DNA from: a virus
DNA: 62,907 bases
Reading direction: 5' to 3' (one strand)
IMG/VR virus record: IMGVR_UViG_3300017967_000020
Span: 1 to 62,907 of that record
Shown here: positions 42,863 to 51,649 of the stretch, piece by piece
How the letters are laid out: every line of letters starts with the position of its first letter
How positions within the stretch are numbered: the stretch's first letter is position 1
Made by a program: the position numbers and the translations under genes
Notes under the pieces: model-generated
The model's database searches: none
What the model saw: only the letters and a program-made list of their open reading frames with translations
Told to the model about the DNA's origin: nothing

Positions 42863-43657
42863 ATGGGTAAAAACCAAACACCAGATCATATAGGGCTAGA
42901 CGGCTGGGTTACGCCAGAAATGTCGCAATTAGGAAGAGAATTCATCCAAAATGATCCTGCGACGAAACTTGCTCAGAATAAAGGGCAAAAAATTGAAATA
43001 TTGCATATACCCTCAGGACAGTCTGTGGTATTTAAGGCTTATATTACGGACTATCAAGACAAATACGATTCTGAATGGAATTCGACTGATGTTTATGGTA
43101 GAATGGATCCAATTCATCAATTCCAAGGTACAAAAAGAGTAATTTCTTTAGATTGGGAGGTTCCTTCGCTATCTAGAGATGAAGCAAAATTGCACCATGA
43201 TAAGTGTTCTTTATTGTTTTCTATGCTTTACCCAAGTTACAATAGTGCAAATCCATCAAGTGCGACGCAAATATCTACAGCGCCAATATTTAAAGTTAAA
43301 TTTGGTAATTTAATCAAAGATCCTAATATCAGTACAGATGGTGGAACTGTCGAAGATTCAGGACTTGTTGGATCAATTTCTGGATTTACTTATTCTCCTG
43401 ATGTTGATTCGGGATTTATCGATGAAGGGTATTTAGGAACTTTATATCCAAAATTGATAAAATTGTCAATGGAATATACTGTTTTTCACACAAATGGATT
43501 AGGATGGAATGGTACTAAGAAAAGAACATTAGGCTTTCCATATGGATTAAGCGAAGCAGCAAGACAAGCTTTAGAAACTGAGTCACGATCAGGAATTCAA
43601 TCTTCATCAGGCATTGCTGAAGAAGATGCGGCGAATCAAGAGGAGATCTTAAAATAA
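42863..43657 (+). CDS. Baseplate / tail-tube initiator-like protein
   Basis: This is a 264-residue protein. The segments FKAYITDYQDKYDSEWNS, VYGRMDPIHQFQGTKRVISL and LSMEYTVFHTNGLGWNG form a tail-tube-like beta fold found in baseplate proteins at the tube base. The family is common in marine T4-like phages and is often unassigned; gp54/gp48-type function is inferred from fold pattern and position between tape measure and gp53. Overlaps the next gene by one base. Confidence 0.5.
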   Translation: MGKNQTPDHIGLDGWVTPEMSQLGREFIQNDPATKLAQNKGQKIEILHIPSGQSVVFKAYITDYQDKYDSEWNSTDVYGRMDPIHQFQGTKRVISLDWEVPSLSRDEAKLHHDKCSLLFSMLYPSYNSANPSSATQISTAPIFKVKFGNLIKDPNISTDGGTVEDSGLVGSISGFTYSPDVDSGFIDEGYLGTLYPKLIKLSMEYTVFHTNGLGWNGTKKRTLGFPYGLSEAARQALETESRSGIQSSSGIAEEDAANQEEILK

Positions 43658-43995
43658 TGAGCAGATTTGGTACAAGAGGGATAAAAGTCAATAGGGATGA
43701 ACTTTATAATGAGATAAGAGAAGAGAGAGACGTAAATTATATAAGACATTATGTTACTCCAAATTTTCAATATCCTACGCCTGAAAACATAAAGGAATTT
43801 ATAGTAGAAAAACATTTTTGGAAAGCAGGAGATAAATTTTATAAGTTAGCTCATGAATATTATGGAGACTCTAAGCTTTGGTGGGTGATTGCGTGGTATA
43901 ATAAAACGCCAACAGAATCTCATGTTGAATTAGGAAAAGTTTTGTCTATACCAAAACCAATTCAAAAAGTATTAAGATATTTGGGGAACACGTAA
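43657..43995 (+). CDS. Baseplate wedge protein (gp53-like, LysM)
   Basis: This 112-residue protein is mostly one LysM-like domain: FWKAGDKFYKLAHEYYGDSK, then LWWVIAWYNKTPTES and a LSIP end. T4 gp53 (196 residues) carries the same domain and links baseplate wedges; LysM in gpX-type baseplate proteins may contact the tube hub. The ATG overlaps the previous stop and the stop overlaps the next ATG. Confidence 0.7.
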   Translation: MSRFGTRGIKVNRDELYNEIREERDVNYIRHYVTPNFQYPTPENIKEFIVEKHFWKAGDKFYKLAHEYYGDSKLWWVIAWYNKTPTESHVELGKVLSIPKPIQKVLRYLGNT

Positions 43996-46718
43996 TGGCA
44001 GATTCCAGATTCTCAGAACAGTGCATTCTGATAGACTATATCGATCTTATAGCCCTCACAGGCTTTATGACTAATTTACAAGGCTATAGCAACTTTAAAA
44101 TCATAGACTGCGATTCAAATAAGGGTGGCGGAGCATATAATATCATTTCTAAATTAACTTCGAATGACGGAGTAGACGATTTTCTCAATTTGCCTCCTTC
44201 TGCTTTGGCTACTTTGATACCAAAAATTAAGTTATTTAAGGAAGTCTATAAGGGAAATAGAATAACTGGTAAGCCATCAGATTTGGTTGAGTTCGTTTTT
44301 GAAGATTTTTATAGTAAAAGAAATATAGATGATATATTTGGGACGACTAGTTTCAAAAGAGTTGGTGGTGCTGGACTTTCTGAAGTAAGCTGGGTTTTAA
44401 ACGGTAAGAACCCTGCTGAGGCAGGAAAAGTGCTTGAAGCTACTTTGAAATTTGAATTCCAAACTGTTGCAGATTTGCTCGGAGACAGATTTGATCCAGC
44501 AACTGGTGGTATCGTTGGAGCTGGATCACTTGAAGGCGGTATTGATTATAATTATACAGCAAATTTTGTTGATCTAATCTTACATCCTCCAGGCAGAACA
44601 GATAATTTTAATAAAAGAGCAGAACAAGCCAAGGAAAGAGGAGAATATGTACCTCTTTTTTATAGAATTCGAATGGATGTTGGATGGGCAATTCCTGATT
44701 TGGTTGATGGCACACTTCCCGGACTGACATTAGCTGAGACACAAAGAATAAAATCAGAACTTAGTAGACAAAACATGTCTATGATATTAAACTTGGTTAG
44801 CCATGAATTTGATATATCAGAAAATGGAAAAATATCTTTAACAGTAAATTATAATGGAGCTTTAGAAGCATCAATGAACTCAAATCATGCTAATGTTTTA
44901 AATCAATTTTTGAGATATAACTTAGGCGATGAAGCAGACAAGAAAGAAGAAATAGAAGATTTGAGAGGAAAAATTAATGAATTAGACGAATACATCAAAT
45001 GCTTAAATATTAGTAATCCAAGAGAGGAAGATGTCGAACTTTATGAACAGTGGAAAACTGAAATTCAGACTGAATTTGATTCAAAGACTGATAATTTTGA
45101 CGAGAGACAGGACAGAAAGAGAGCAGGATCGTATAAAGAGTTTTTATCAATGATCAATAAAGAAGTCAATACTTTAGTTGTGTCTGAAGAAGAAATAGAA
45201 GAATGGCAAAATTCAATTGATAAAGGGCTGCCGCGTCCAAAACTTAGTGGATATAGTGACTTGATGAATCAAGACTATCTTAGAGAACAAGCAAAGCAAC
45301 AAAGCGGAGGCTTCAGTGCTTTTGCTATGGCAGTGTTGGATTGGGCAACAGGAGCTCCTCCAAAGCCCGGACAAGGAGAAAACGCAGATTTAGCAAATGA
45401 GACAATTAGCGAAGCAGTAGAAAATCCAGATCAAGTAGAGTCAACCATTGAAGAATTTAAAGACGGTGCTCAGGATCCAGAAAAAGGATACATACAATTT
45501 TTCTATTTAGGTGATATTATTGCTGCAGCCGCAGAAACAATGAAGCCAATTAATAATCCAATGGCTGGTGATGATACTTTTATTCTAGGCCCGGTAGTCA
45601 TTACGCACCCAAGAACTGGCGATAAGATACACTGTAATTTAGCAGATTTGCCAATTTCTTATAACGAATTTCAAACTTTCTTTTTTGAAACTATAGTTAG
45701 AAAACAACTTACATCATATTCTATTAGTCAGTTTCTCAGAGATATAATGGAGAGATTTGTTAAGAGAATATTACAGCCTTCAAATTGTTTTCCTAATAAT
45801 AGACAATCTAGATCAATTGATGTGGCATTGACAAACTTTGCAATATCAAAAAAATTATCAGTTGCAAAAGGAATTAGAAATTATTCAATGTTGCCAAGCG
45901 ATTTACCTCCAAAGCCTGCCGATAATCCAGAAAATATTAAGAAATTATCTGAATGGTATTCTAATAAATGGAATGCAGAAAAACCCGGTAGACTTTATAT
46001 AGAGTCAATCACAGAACAAGAGCTTCAAGAGTTGACTATTGTTGAGTCAGGTGATCCGGTTGTCAACTGTCTTATGTTTTATATGAATTCTTATCTTGCT
46101 TCTGAGCTGGTTGGGGATATTGCATTTGACAGAAAAAATGGCATATATCATTTTTGGCTTGGTGCCGATACGGGCATTGTAAAATCGATTGAATACTCTA
46201 GGACAGATACAGAAGGACTGAGAGAAGCGAGACAATCAGAAGCAGGTAATTTGGGACAAATTAGAGATGTATATGATGCGAATGTGAAATTGGTTGGCAA
46301 CTCTTTATTTCTGCCGGGAATGAAGATATTTTTACATCCCCCAATGGCATTTGGAGATCCAACTGCAGATGGCTACGATCCAAATGGCGAAAGACTTCCT
46401 GACTCTATTCCCAGCGGATATCCTTCTATGGCTAACCTTTTGGGAATTGGTGGGTATTATGATATTATTACTGTAGAGTCTGGTATTTCTAGGAGTGGAC
46501 AGTACGAAACAACTTTGACTTGTAAATTTGCACAATCTGGAGGAAAGCAAATATCAGAAACTGCAAAATGCGATAAGACAATTAGTCTACCAGATGGATA
46601 TGGATCTATTGGTTACCAATTTGATAAATTTGTCAAAGGTGTCAGCGATACTTTTGATATGGATAATCCTGATAACCCTTTAACTCAGTTTATGAGAAAT
46701 ACACCGGACTGGGATTAA
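43995..46718 (+). CDS. Large baseplate structural protein, unassigned
   Basis: This is a 907-residue protein without signal peptide or membrane helix. It has a beta-rich N-terminus (ILIDYIDLIALTGFMTNLQG), a Gly-rich LGDRFDPATGGIVGAGSLEG segment, a charged coiled linker (about 315-400), and a C-terminal part with LFLPGMKIFLHPPMAFGDPT and GIGGYYDIITVESGISRSGQ. The LFLPGMxIFxxP plus late strand pattern occurs in hub- or spike-like baseplate proteins. It lies directly after gp53 in one operon. A hub (gp27/gp5-like) role is possible but not proven. Confidence 0.5.
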   Translation: MADSRFSEQCILIDYIDLIALTGFMTNLQGYSNFKIIDCDSNKGGGAYNIISKLTSNDGVDDFLNLPPSALATLIPKIKLFKEVYKGNRITGKPSDLVEFVFEDFYSKRNIDDIFGTTSFKRVGGAGLSEVSWVLNGKNPAEAGKVLEATLKFEFQTVADLLGDRFDPATGGIVGAGSLEGGIDYNYTANFVDLILHPPGRTDNFNKRAEQAKERGEYVPLFYRIRMDVGWAIPDLVDGTLPGLTLAETQRIKSELSRQNMSMILNLVSHEFDISENGKISLTVNYNGALEASMNSNHANVLNQFLRYNLGDEADKKEEIEDLRGKINELDEYIKCLNISNPREEDVELYEQWKTEIQTEFDSKTDNFDERQDRKRAGSYKEFLSMINKEVNTLVVSEEEIEEWQNSIDKGLPRPKLSGYSDLMNQDYLREQAKQQSGGFSAFAMAVLDWATGAPPKPGQGENADLANETISEAVENPDQVESTIEEFKDGAQDPEKGYIQFFYLGDIIAAAAETMKPINNPMAGDDTFILGPVVITHPRTGDKIHCNLADLPISYNEFQTFFFETIVRKQLTSYSISQFLRDIMERFVKRILQPSNCFPNNRQSRSIDVALTNFAISKKLSVAKGIRNYSMLPSDLPPKPADNPENIKKLSEWYSNKWNAEKPGRLYIESITEQELQELTIVESGDPVVNCLMFYMNSYLASELVGDIAFDRKNGIYHFWLGADTGIVKSIEYSRTDTEGLREARQSEAGNLGQIRDVYDANVKLVGNSLFLPGMKIFLHPPMAFGDPTADGYDPNGERLPDSIPSGYPSMANLLGIGGYYDIITVESGISRSGQYETTLTCKFAQSGGKQISETAKCDKTISLPDGYGSIGYQFDKFVKGVSDTFDMDNPDNPLTQFMRNTPDWD

Positions 46719-46732
46719 ATTAGGAGAATATT

Positions 46733-48211
46733 ATGCTACCAAACAGAGGACAATATAAATTAAAAGGTGCAATTGCTGCAAAACTAGATAAAAGATTTCG
46801 TGATGCACTAGATAATCCGGAAAAATTGACTGATGATCAGATTAACAGTATTATCGAAAATGCAGTCAAAAACTATAATAAAGACGATGAAAATTTAGAA
46901 CCATTTAATACATTGGTGATACCATCTGGAAATAACCAAAAATCAACAAAAGATCTTTATTATCACAAAAAATACTATTATAATTTAGCATGGCCGCAAC
47001 CTGCGGCTAGTGATCGAGATCCAATTTATGGAGAAGAGGTGGATATCAATGAACAATATCAAGGCGAGTCTCGATATGTTTTTGGTAGATTTCAGTACAT
47101 CGATATGTATCATGATAAAACCTTTTATGGCAGAATAGATACTCATAATCGCCCAATTTACCCATCAGAAAAGTTTTTAAAATTAGTTTCAGGCACAAAC
47201 GATGTGTTTCTTTTGGATTTTGTTTGTGACGCTTTAAATGACATGATAGATAAAATCGAAAAGTTGAAAGATATAGGTAAGTTAACAGAAAAAAGCATAT
47301 ATTATGATTTTAAAATCTCGAAAGGTTGGGAAGATATGATCGCTGATCATCATAAGACTATGGAAGCGATATTTCAAGCTTTTGTTAGTAACTTTGCAAA
47401 TTACGGCTCAAAGGCAATAAAAGACTTTAATGACTTTAAGAGGCTGTTTGTTTCTTTTTTGGGCGGATATCTTAAAAGGTATCCTATTAGTAGAAGTAAC
47501 TTACAACTAACATATGCAACTAGTCCAAGAATTAGTGGCACAATATTTGAAATTGATAGTCAAAGCTTTGATGCCGATGAGATTAAGTATAAAAAATATA
47601 TATTAGATGAAAATTTTATTCATATACAAAGAATTGCTAATCTTTATGGGTTTATGGTAGATAAAAATGCTCCTTGGAGATTTATCGCAGATCTTGAATC
47701 TCCGCAAATGAAAGCAAGAATGCAGGAAAAAGGCTTTAGAACACTTCAAGAAATGTTTGACAATAGATTTTATCAAACTCATTTATTTGAAGCGAATTCA
47801 TTGAGAAAATATTTTGTTTCTTATTATGATTCTTATGTAAATTCTTTCCCGTACTACACAGATACTAAAAAGTGTGGAACTGGCTCTAAGTCAAAACTAA
47901 AATATAGAAAAAAAAGAAATAATGCTGAATTTTCTGATGAAAAATTACTAGAACTGTATCTTTTCATTAGAGCCAAAGAAGCCAGAAAAGAATGGACACA
48001 AGAAGAGTTTGATCATGCCACCGAAGAGGCGATCAGAGTCTATGAACATTATAGCTTGAAAGATAGCCTTAATCATATTCTAGATAAAACAACGGTAATA
48101 TATGGTGATGGCGCTAATCCCGGAGTAAGAACCAAAAAAGAAGAAAATTATAGAATATATTCAAATCATCAATCGTATATGTATAGAGGAACATTCACAA
48201 TCAAACTATAG
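46733..48211 (+). CDS. Predicted baseplate-associated structural protein
   Basis: This is a 492-residue protein rich in Tyr, Lys and Asp. The start is MLPNRGQYKLKGAIAAKLDK; the middle contains RYVFGRFQYIDMYHDKTFYG; the C-terminus ends YRIYSNHQSYMYRGTFTIKL. No enzyme motif, signal or membrane segment. It ends the tail operon and precedes the Pol A-like gene by 8 bp. A virion role rests on operon position only. Confidence 0.45.
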   Translation: MLPNRGQYKLKGAIAAKLDKRFRDALDNPEKLTDDQINSIIENAVKNYNKDDENLEPFNTLVIPSGNNQKSTKDLYYHKKYYYNLAWPQPAASDRDPIYGEEVDINEQYQGESRYVFGRFQYIDMYHDKTFYGRIDTHNRPIYPSEKFLKLVSGTNDVFLLDFVCDALNDMIDKIEKLKDIGKLTEKSIYYDFKISKGWEDMIADHHKTMEAIFQAFVSNFANYGSKAIKDFNDFKRLFVSFLGGYLKRYPISRSNLQLTYATSPRISGTIFEIDSQSFDADEIKYKKYILDENFIHIQRIANLYGFMVDKNAPWRFIADLESPQMKARMQEKGFRTLQEMFDNRFYQTHLFEANSLRKYFVSYYDSYVNSFPYYTDTKKCGTGSKSKLKYRKKRNNAEFSDEKLLELYLFIRAKEARKEWTQEEFDHATEEAIRVYEHYSLKDSLNHILDKTTVIYGDGANPGVRTKKEENYRIYSNHQSYMYRGTFTIKL

Positions 48212-48219
48212 GAGGTAAT

Positions 48220-49401
48220 ATGCTCTTTCAAACTCTAGACGACAAGTCGGAGTGTGTCGGTGTATATTTCGATGGAGAATTATGCTTTAATGACATTCCA
48301 AGTACTCTCACAAAGACTTGGAATTATTCTAATTTTCTATATGATATGCAAATCGAATACGCTCAACTCTATGTCAACGGAAAAAGCCTTAACGAAGTTT
48401 GTCCTTCCCACTTGTTAGAAGAATGGGAAAGAGTAACTAACAGACTTAAGGCTTTTATTCGTTCAAATCAATTAGCAAAAGTTAATCTAGTTGAGAATTG
48501 CTTTTTTGACTTAACACCAGAAAGATTTCTCAAAGAGTATTGCAACATTAAAAATCAAATATGCGATTGGGTATTTCAAAAATATTCACGCCCAGAAAAC
48601 TATGATCACTTGCTTCAAGTACAGCAGGTGCTATCAGATATAAAGTATCGAAAAGTCAATTTTGATCCAAAACCTTTACAAGATTATTGGACAGACACAA
48701 AAGCAAAACTTCTTTACACAAAATTTATAAGCACAGATGCCTATTGCGACTATAATTTATTCGGCTCAAAAACCGGTAGATTAAGTCTTTCAGGCAATTC
48801 CCTACCTTTGATGAATATGAAAAAGGAATATAGGGCTTGTATCAATCCTAATAACGATTTCTTTATTGAGTTAGATTATAATGCAGCAGAAGCAAGAGTC
48901 GTACTTGCTCTACTCGGATTAGATCAGCCTAATGAGGATATACACGACTATAACGCAAAAAATCTCTATCACAGCACACGGGCAGAGGCTAAGAAAAGAT
49001 TCTTCGCATGGTTGTATAATCCTAATTCAGACGATACAGTCTCTAGTGGGCAATATGATAGAGATTTAATCTTGGGCAGATACTATTCTTACGATTCAGT
49101 AACGAATTTATTCAAAAGAAAAATTCAATGTGATGATTTTCATGCTTTTAATTATCTTATTCAAAGTACTTGTGCTGATATGGTGCTTGATAGAATGGTG
49201 GCAATCTACAAACTCTTAAAGGGCAGAAAGAGTTATGTAGCATTCACACTTCATGATAGTGTTATTTTGGACTTCGCTTCAGAAGATAAGGAACTTATAA
49301 AGCCGATCATCGAAGAATACAGAAATACTAAATTGGGCAGATTTATGACTACTGTTTCAGCAGGAAAGGATTTATATAATTTAAAGAATATTAATATATA
49401 A
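48220..49401 (+). CDS. Minimal family A DNA polymerase
   Basis: This 393-residue protein contains the Pol I palm/fingers core: GSKTGRLSLSG followed by MNMKKEYR (template contact), motif A FFIELDYNAAEARVVLALL with D219, a motif B-like RAEAKKRFFAWLYN with R254 and K258, FNYLIQSTCADMVLDRM, and motif C TLHDSVILDF with H345-D346. There is no 3'-5' exonuclease and no 5' nuclease; a separate FEN is at 52902. Usual Pol A proteins are 550-930 residues. It may do gap filling or repair beside the DnaE-type polymerase. Motif C has Ser instead of the usual Glu after HD, which could lower activity. Confidence 0.75.
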   Translation: MLFQTLDDKSECVGVYFDGELCFNDIPSTLTKTWNYSNFLYDMQIEYAQLYVNGKSLNEVCPSHLLEEWERVTNRLKAFIRSNQLAKVNLVENCFFDLTPERFLKEYCNIKNQICDWVFQKYSRPENYDHLLQVQQVLSDIKYRKVNFDPKPLQDYWTDTKAKLLYTKFISTDAYCDYNLFGSKTGRLSLSGNSLPLMNMKKEYRACINPNNDFFIELDYNAAEARVVLALLGLDQPNEDIHDYNAKNLYHSTRAEAKKRFFAWLYNPNSDDTVSSGQYDRDLILGRYYSYDSVTNLFKRKIQCDDFHAFNYLIQSTCADMVLDRMVAIYKLLKGRKSYVAFTLHDSVILDFASEDKELIKPIIEEYRNTKLGRFMTTVSAGKDLYNLKNINI

Positions 49402-49484
49402 AAAATATAATATATTATATAAAATAATTAAAAAATAAGTAAAATATAACTAAAATTATTAGAAACAAGGAGATAAGAACTAAA
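49402..49484 (+). other. Extremely AT-rich gap before tubulin-like gene
   Basis: These 83 bases are almost only A and T, with TATAAT at 49406-49411 but no CG-TATAAT promoter motif. It may simply be a strong AT promoter; it also could act as a protein-binding site. GGAG at 49470-49473 is the ribosome site for the next gene. Confidence 0.4.
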
Positions 49485-50321
49485 ATGAATATAATAGGAT
49501 TAGGAAAAGCAGGATGTAAGATAGCAGATCTATTCAAAGAATATCCTCAGTATAATGTCTTTTTACTTGACTCAGATGATAAGTATAAGAGAAAGAAGAA
49601 TTGTTTTTACATACCTCCTCAGCAAACAGCAGAACTTTATGATGCAAATGCAATAAATTTAGCAAAACTTGTAGAGTCGCTTGATGAAGATGAGGAGGTG
49701 TATTTTATTGTCTGCGGTTCAGGAAAGATATCAGCATGTTCTCTTTGGATATTGGAGCAGATATCTCACAGAAAGGTGACAATTGTATATGTAAAGCCAG
49801 ATATCTCTTCTTTAGATAACAAATCTGTGCTTAGGAATAGAGCACATTTTCACATCCTTCAGGAATATACCAGATCTGGTGTTTTTGAGAAGATGTTGAT
49901 ATTCGATAATAGCAAGATGTCAGATATCATTGGGAAGACGTCAATATTAAATTTCTACCCTAAGATTAATAGATTAGTAGCCACTTCTATCCATTGGTAC
50001 AACATCTACATGAACACAGAACCAGTGTTTGACACATTCAGAGAGAAATATGTCAGTTCAAGAATAGGAACTTTCAGCATCGTAAATATCGATAATGAGC
50101 AAGTCATAGATTGTCAGGAGATAAATAATTCAAATCAAATTGAATATTTCTTTGGCGTCAATCGTATAAGAATAGAGAACGATGAAGAGTTGTTTGACAA
50201 ATTGACAAGCATCTCATCTTCCGACTCAGAAGAGTCTATTTCTTTTGGAGTCTATCCGACTGATCTAGAAGAAGGCTTTTCATTCGCTTTGAAAACATCA
50301 TCTGAAATTCAATCTGAATAA
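49485..50321 (+). CDS. Tubulin/FtsZ-like protein with degenerate GTP-binding loops
   Basis: This is a 278-residue protein. IIGLGKAGCKIADLF at the N-terminus mirrors the first FtsZ loop, and VFLLDSDD the second strand. VYFIVCGSGKISACSLWILE stands where FtsZ has GGGTGTG, followed by KVTIVYVKPD (FtsZ VVTKPF), then LRNRAHFHILQEYTRSGVFE (FtsZ helix 6 region) and NRLVATSIHWYNIYMN (helix 7). The order and spacing fit the tubulin fold, but the signature loop is CGSGKIS, so GTP hydrolysis is doubtful. Phage tubulins (PhuZ, TubZ) position or segregate DNA. Function here unknown. Confidence 0.55.
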   Translation: MNIIGLGKAGCKIADLFKEYPQYNVFLLDSDDKYKRKKNCFYIPPQQTAELYDANAINLAKLVESLDEDEEVYFIVCGSGKISACSLWILEQISHRKVTIVYVKPDISSLDNKSVLRNRAHFHILQEYTRSGVFEKMLIFDNSKMSDIIGKTSILNFYPKINRLVATSIHWYNIYMNTEPVFDTFREKYVSSRIGTFSIVNIDNEQVIDCQEINNSNQIEYFFGVNRIRIENDEELFDKLTSISSSDSEESISFGVYPTDLEEGFSFALKTSSEIQSE

Positions 50322-50344
50322 AATGCTGCTCTCAAGCGTATAGA
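50314..50344 (+). promoter_or_regulatory. Early/middle-type promoter (CTGAAT-N19-TATAGA)
   Basis: CTGAAT at 50314-50319 and TATAGA at 50339-50344, with CAAGCG before the -10 box. The predicted start near 50351 lies after the in-frame ATG at 50347, supporting ATG 50368 as the real start of the next gene. Confidence 0.6.
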
Positions 50345-50367
50345 ATATGTCAACGCAAGGAGATAAA

Positions 50368-50649
50368 ATGACAAACATCAAATATTATCGTGGAACATTC
50401 TCAAAATCAAATGGAGAGATCCGCACTATGTTCTTTGTTCGTACAGAGGACTTGCCATCTACATTCGTAGAGAACAATACTAAAGGAACAGGTAAAGCAC
50501 GTAATCTTAAAGAAGGCTTAGAAACCGTATGGGATCTTCAGGCTCAGGGATGGCGTACTTTTAATTGGCGTACTGCCAATACTGAAGAAATTGTTTCTTT
50601 TGAAGCAAATGAAGAAATTTTGAATAATTTCAACAACACAATCGTATAA
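50368..50649 (+). CDS. Small conserved protein between tubulin-like and gp32 genes
   Basis: The ATG at 50368 has AAGGAGAT at 50357-50364; an ATG at 50347 would precede the mRNA start. The product has 93 residues: TNIKYYRGTFSKSNGEIRTM, FVRTEDLPS, then KEGLETVWDLQAQGWRTFNW. It appears beta-rich and compact (SH3-like size). No family function known to me. Its last codons contain the -10 box of the gp32 promoter, a compact overlap. Confidence 0.5.
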   Translation: MTNIKYYRGTFSKSNGEIRTMFFVRTEDLPSTFVENNTKGTGKARNLKEGLETVWDLQAQGWRTFNWRTANTEEIVSFEANEEILNNFNNTIV

Positions 50650-50650
50650 T
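50620..50650 (+). promoter_or_regulatory. Early/middle-type promoter for gp32 (TTGAAT-N19-TATAAT)
   Basis: TTGAAT at 50620-50625 and TATAAT at 50645-50650 with AATCG in front. It lies inside the 3' end of the preceding gene; the stop codon is part of the -10 box. Confidence 0.65.
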
Positions 50651-50657
50651 ACAATAG

Positions 50658-50681
50658 AGGGATGAAAGATCATTCATCTCT
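50658..50681 (+). promoter_or_regulatory. Hairpin in gp32 mRNA leader
   Basis: AGGGATGAA (50658-50666) pairs with TTCATCTCT (50673-50681) around AGATCA. It is at the predicted 5' end of the gp32 transcript. T4 gp32 represses its own translation through a leader pseudoknot plus unstructured run; an A-rich single-stranded run follows here too. Autoregulation is inferred. Confidence 0.5.
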
Positions 50682-50722
50682 ACTTTAGACAAAAAGTCAA
50701 AATTAAACAAAGGAGAAATATT

Positions 50723-51490
50723 ATGGCTATTGATTTTAACAAAATGAAGCAAAAACTAAACGCATTGCAAGGAAATGACAATGGAAACTCAACTCAAAAC
50801 ACATTTTGGAAACCACAAGACGGCGATCAAACAATTCGCATTGTTTGTCCCGAAGATGGCGATCCGTTCAAGCAATATTACTTTCATTATAATGTAGGTA
50901 AGAATCCCGGATTTTTGTGTCCTAAGAAGATGCACGGTAAAGACTGCCCTGTTTGCAACTTTGCTTGGAGCACTTATAATGATGCAAAAGCAGCAGGTGA
51001 TACTGAAACTCTCAAGTTCTGTAAAACTCTGTTTGCCAAGGAACGCTTTTTCTCACCTGTTGTAGTTCGAGGTGAAGAGGATCAAGGTATTAAATTGTGG
51101 GGCTATGGAAAAACGGCTTATGGCGAAATGATTGGGCTGGTAACTAATCCCGACTATGGTGATATTACTGATGTTGATGGCGGAACTGATCTGACTATTA
51201 ACTACGGTAAGCCACCCGGAGCACAGTTCCCAGTAACTAAAATCACTCCACGCCGTCGTCCTAGTGCTTTGGCTGAAACCTCTGAAGATATTGTCCGTAT
51301 TATGGATTCAATGCCTTCATTCACAGAGAATTTCAATTCAAAAACTACAGAAGAAATCGAAACAATGCTTTCTGACTTCTTGAATGCCGAAGCAGGCTCA
51401 TCAACTACTGATAACTCAACTGGAACAGTTCAATATTCCAACACAGAGACATCAGACGTAGATGCAGCATTTAAAGAGTTGTTATCGTAA
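50723..51490 (+). CDS. Single-stranded DNA-binding protein (gp32-like)
   Basis: This is a 255-residue protein. A basic N-terminus (FNKMKQKLNALQG) for cooperativity is followed by the zinc site C66-x4-H71-x3-C75-x2-C78 (FLCPKKMHGKDCPVCNF), an OB-fold core, and an acidic Ser/Thr/Asp tail ending DVDAAFKELLS for partner binding. This is the T4 gp32 layout with the zinc ligands in the normal order. It coats ssDNA during replication and recombination with UvsX next door. A dedicated promoter and leader hairpin precede it. Confidence 0.92.
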   Translation: MAIDFNKMKQKLNALQGNDNGNSTQNTFWKPQDGDQTIRIVCPEDGDPFKQYYFHYNVGKNPGFLCPKKMHGKDCPVCNFAWSTYNDAKAAGDTETLKFCKTLFAKERFFSPVVVRGEEDQGIKLWGYGKTAYGEMIGLVTNPDYGDITDVDGGTDLTINYGKPPGAQFPVTKITPRRRPSALAETSEDIVRIMDSMPSFTENFNSKTTEEIETMLSDFLNAEAGSSTTDNSTGTVQYSNTETSDVDAAFKELLS

Positions 51491-51515
51491 TTATCTCCTA
51501 TAGATAATGGGAGTT

Positions 51516-51540
51516 TGACAGTTCTCTCCAAAAACTGTCA
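51516..51540 (+). promoter_or_regulatory. Hairpin in gp32-uvsX gap (8 bp)
   Basis: TGACAGTT (51516-51523) pairs with AACTGTCA (51533-51540) around CTCTCCAAA. No U-tract follows. It may partly terminate or stabilise gp32 mRNA. Confidence 0.45.
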
Positions 51541-51602
51541 CCTTATAGAAGTATTATTTATTATCCTTATATTATCTGATATCTTCTTTTTCGTTCCGCA
51601 GG

Positions 51603-51630
51603 GAGGCATGGGATTACAGATGCCTCATTT
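51603..51630 (+). promoter_or_regulatory. Hairpin in uvsX leader, terminator-like
   Basis: GAGGCAT (51603-51609) pairs with ATGCCTC (51620-51626), followed by ATTTT. It lies 20 bp before the uvsX start and could attenuate transcription from gp32 into uvsX. Confidence 0.45.
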
Positions 51631-51649
51631 TACAAACAATGGAGAAACG

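Noticed and set aside
51515-51649. N-terminal extension of UvsX by 45 residues
   Set aside because: The extension is hydrophobic, crosses two hairpins and lacks a ribosome site; the ATG at 51650 has GGAG at the right distance and gives a normal UvsX length.
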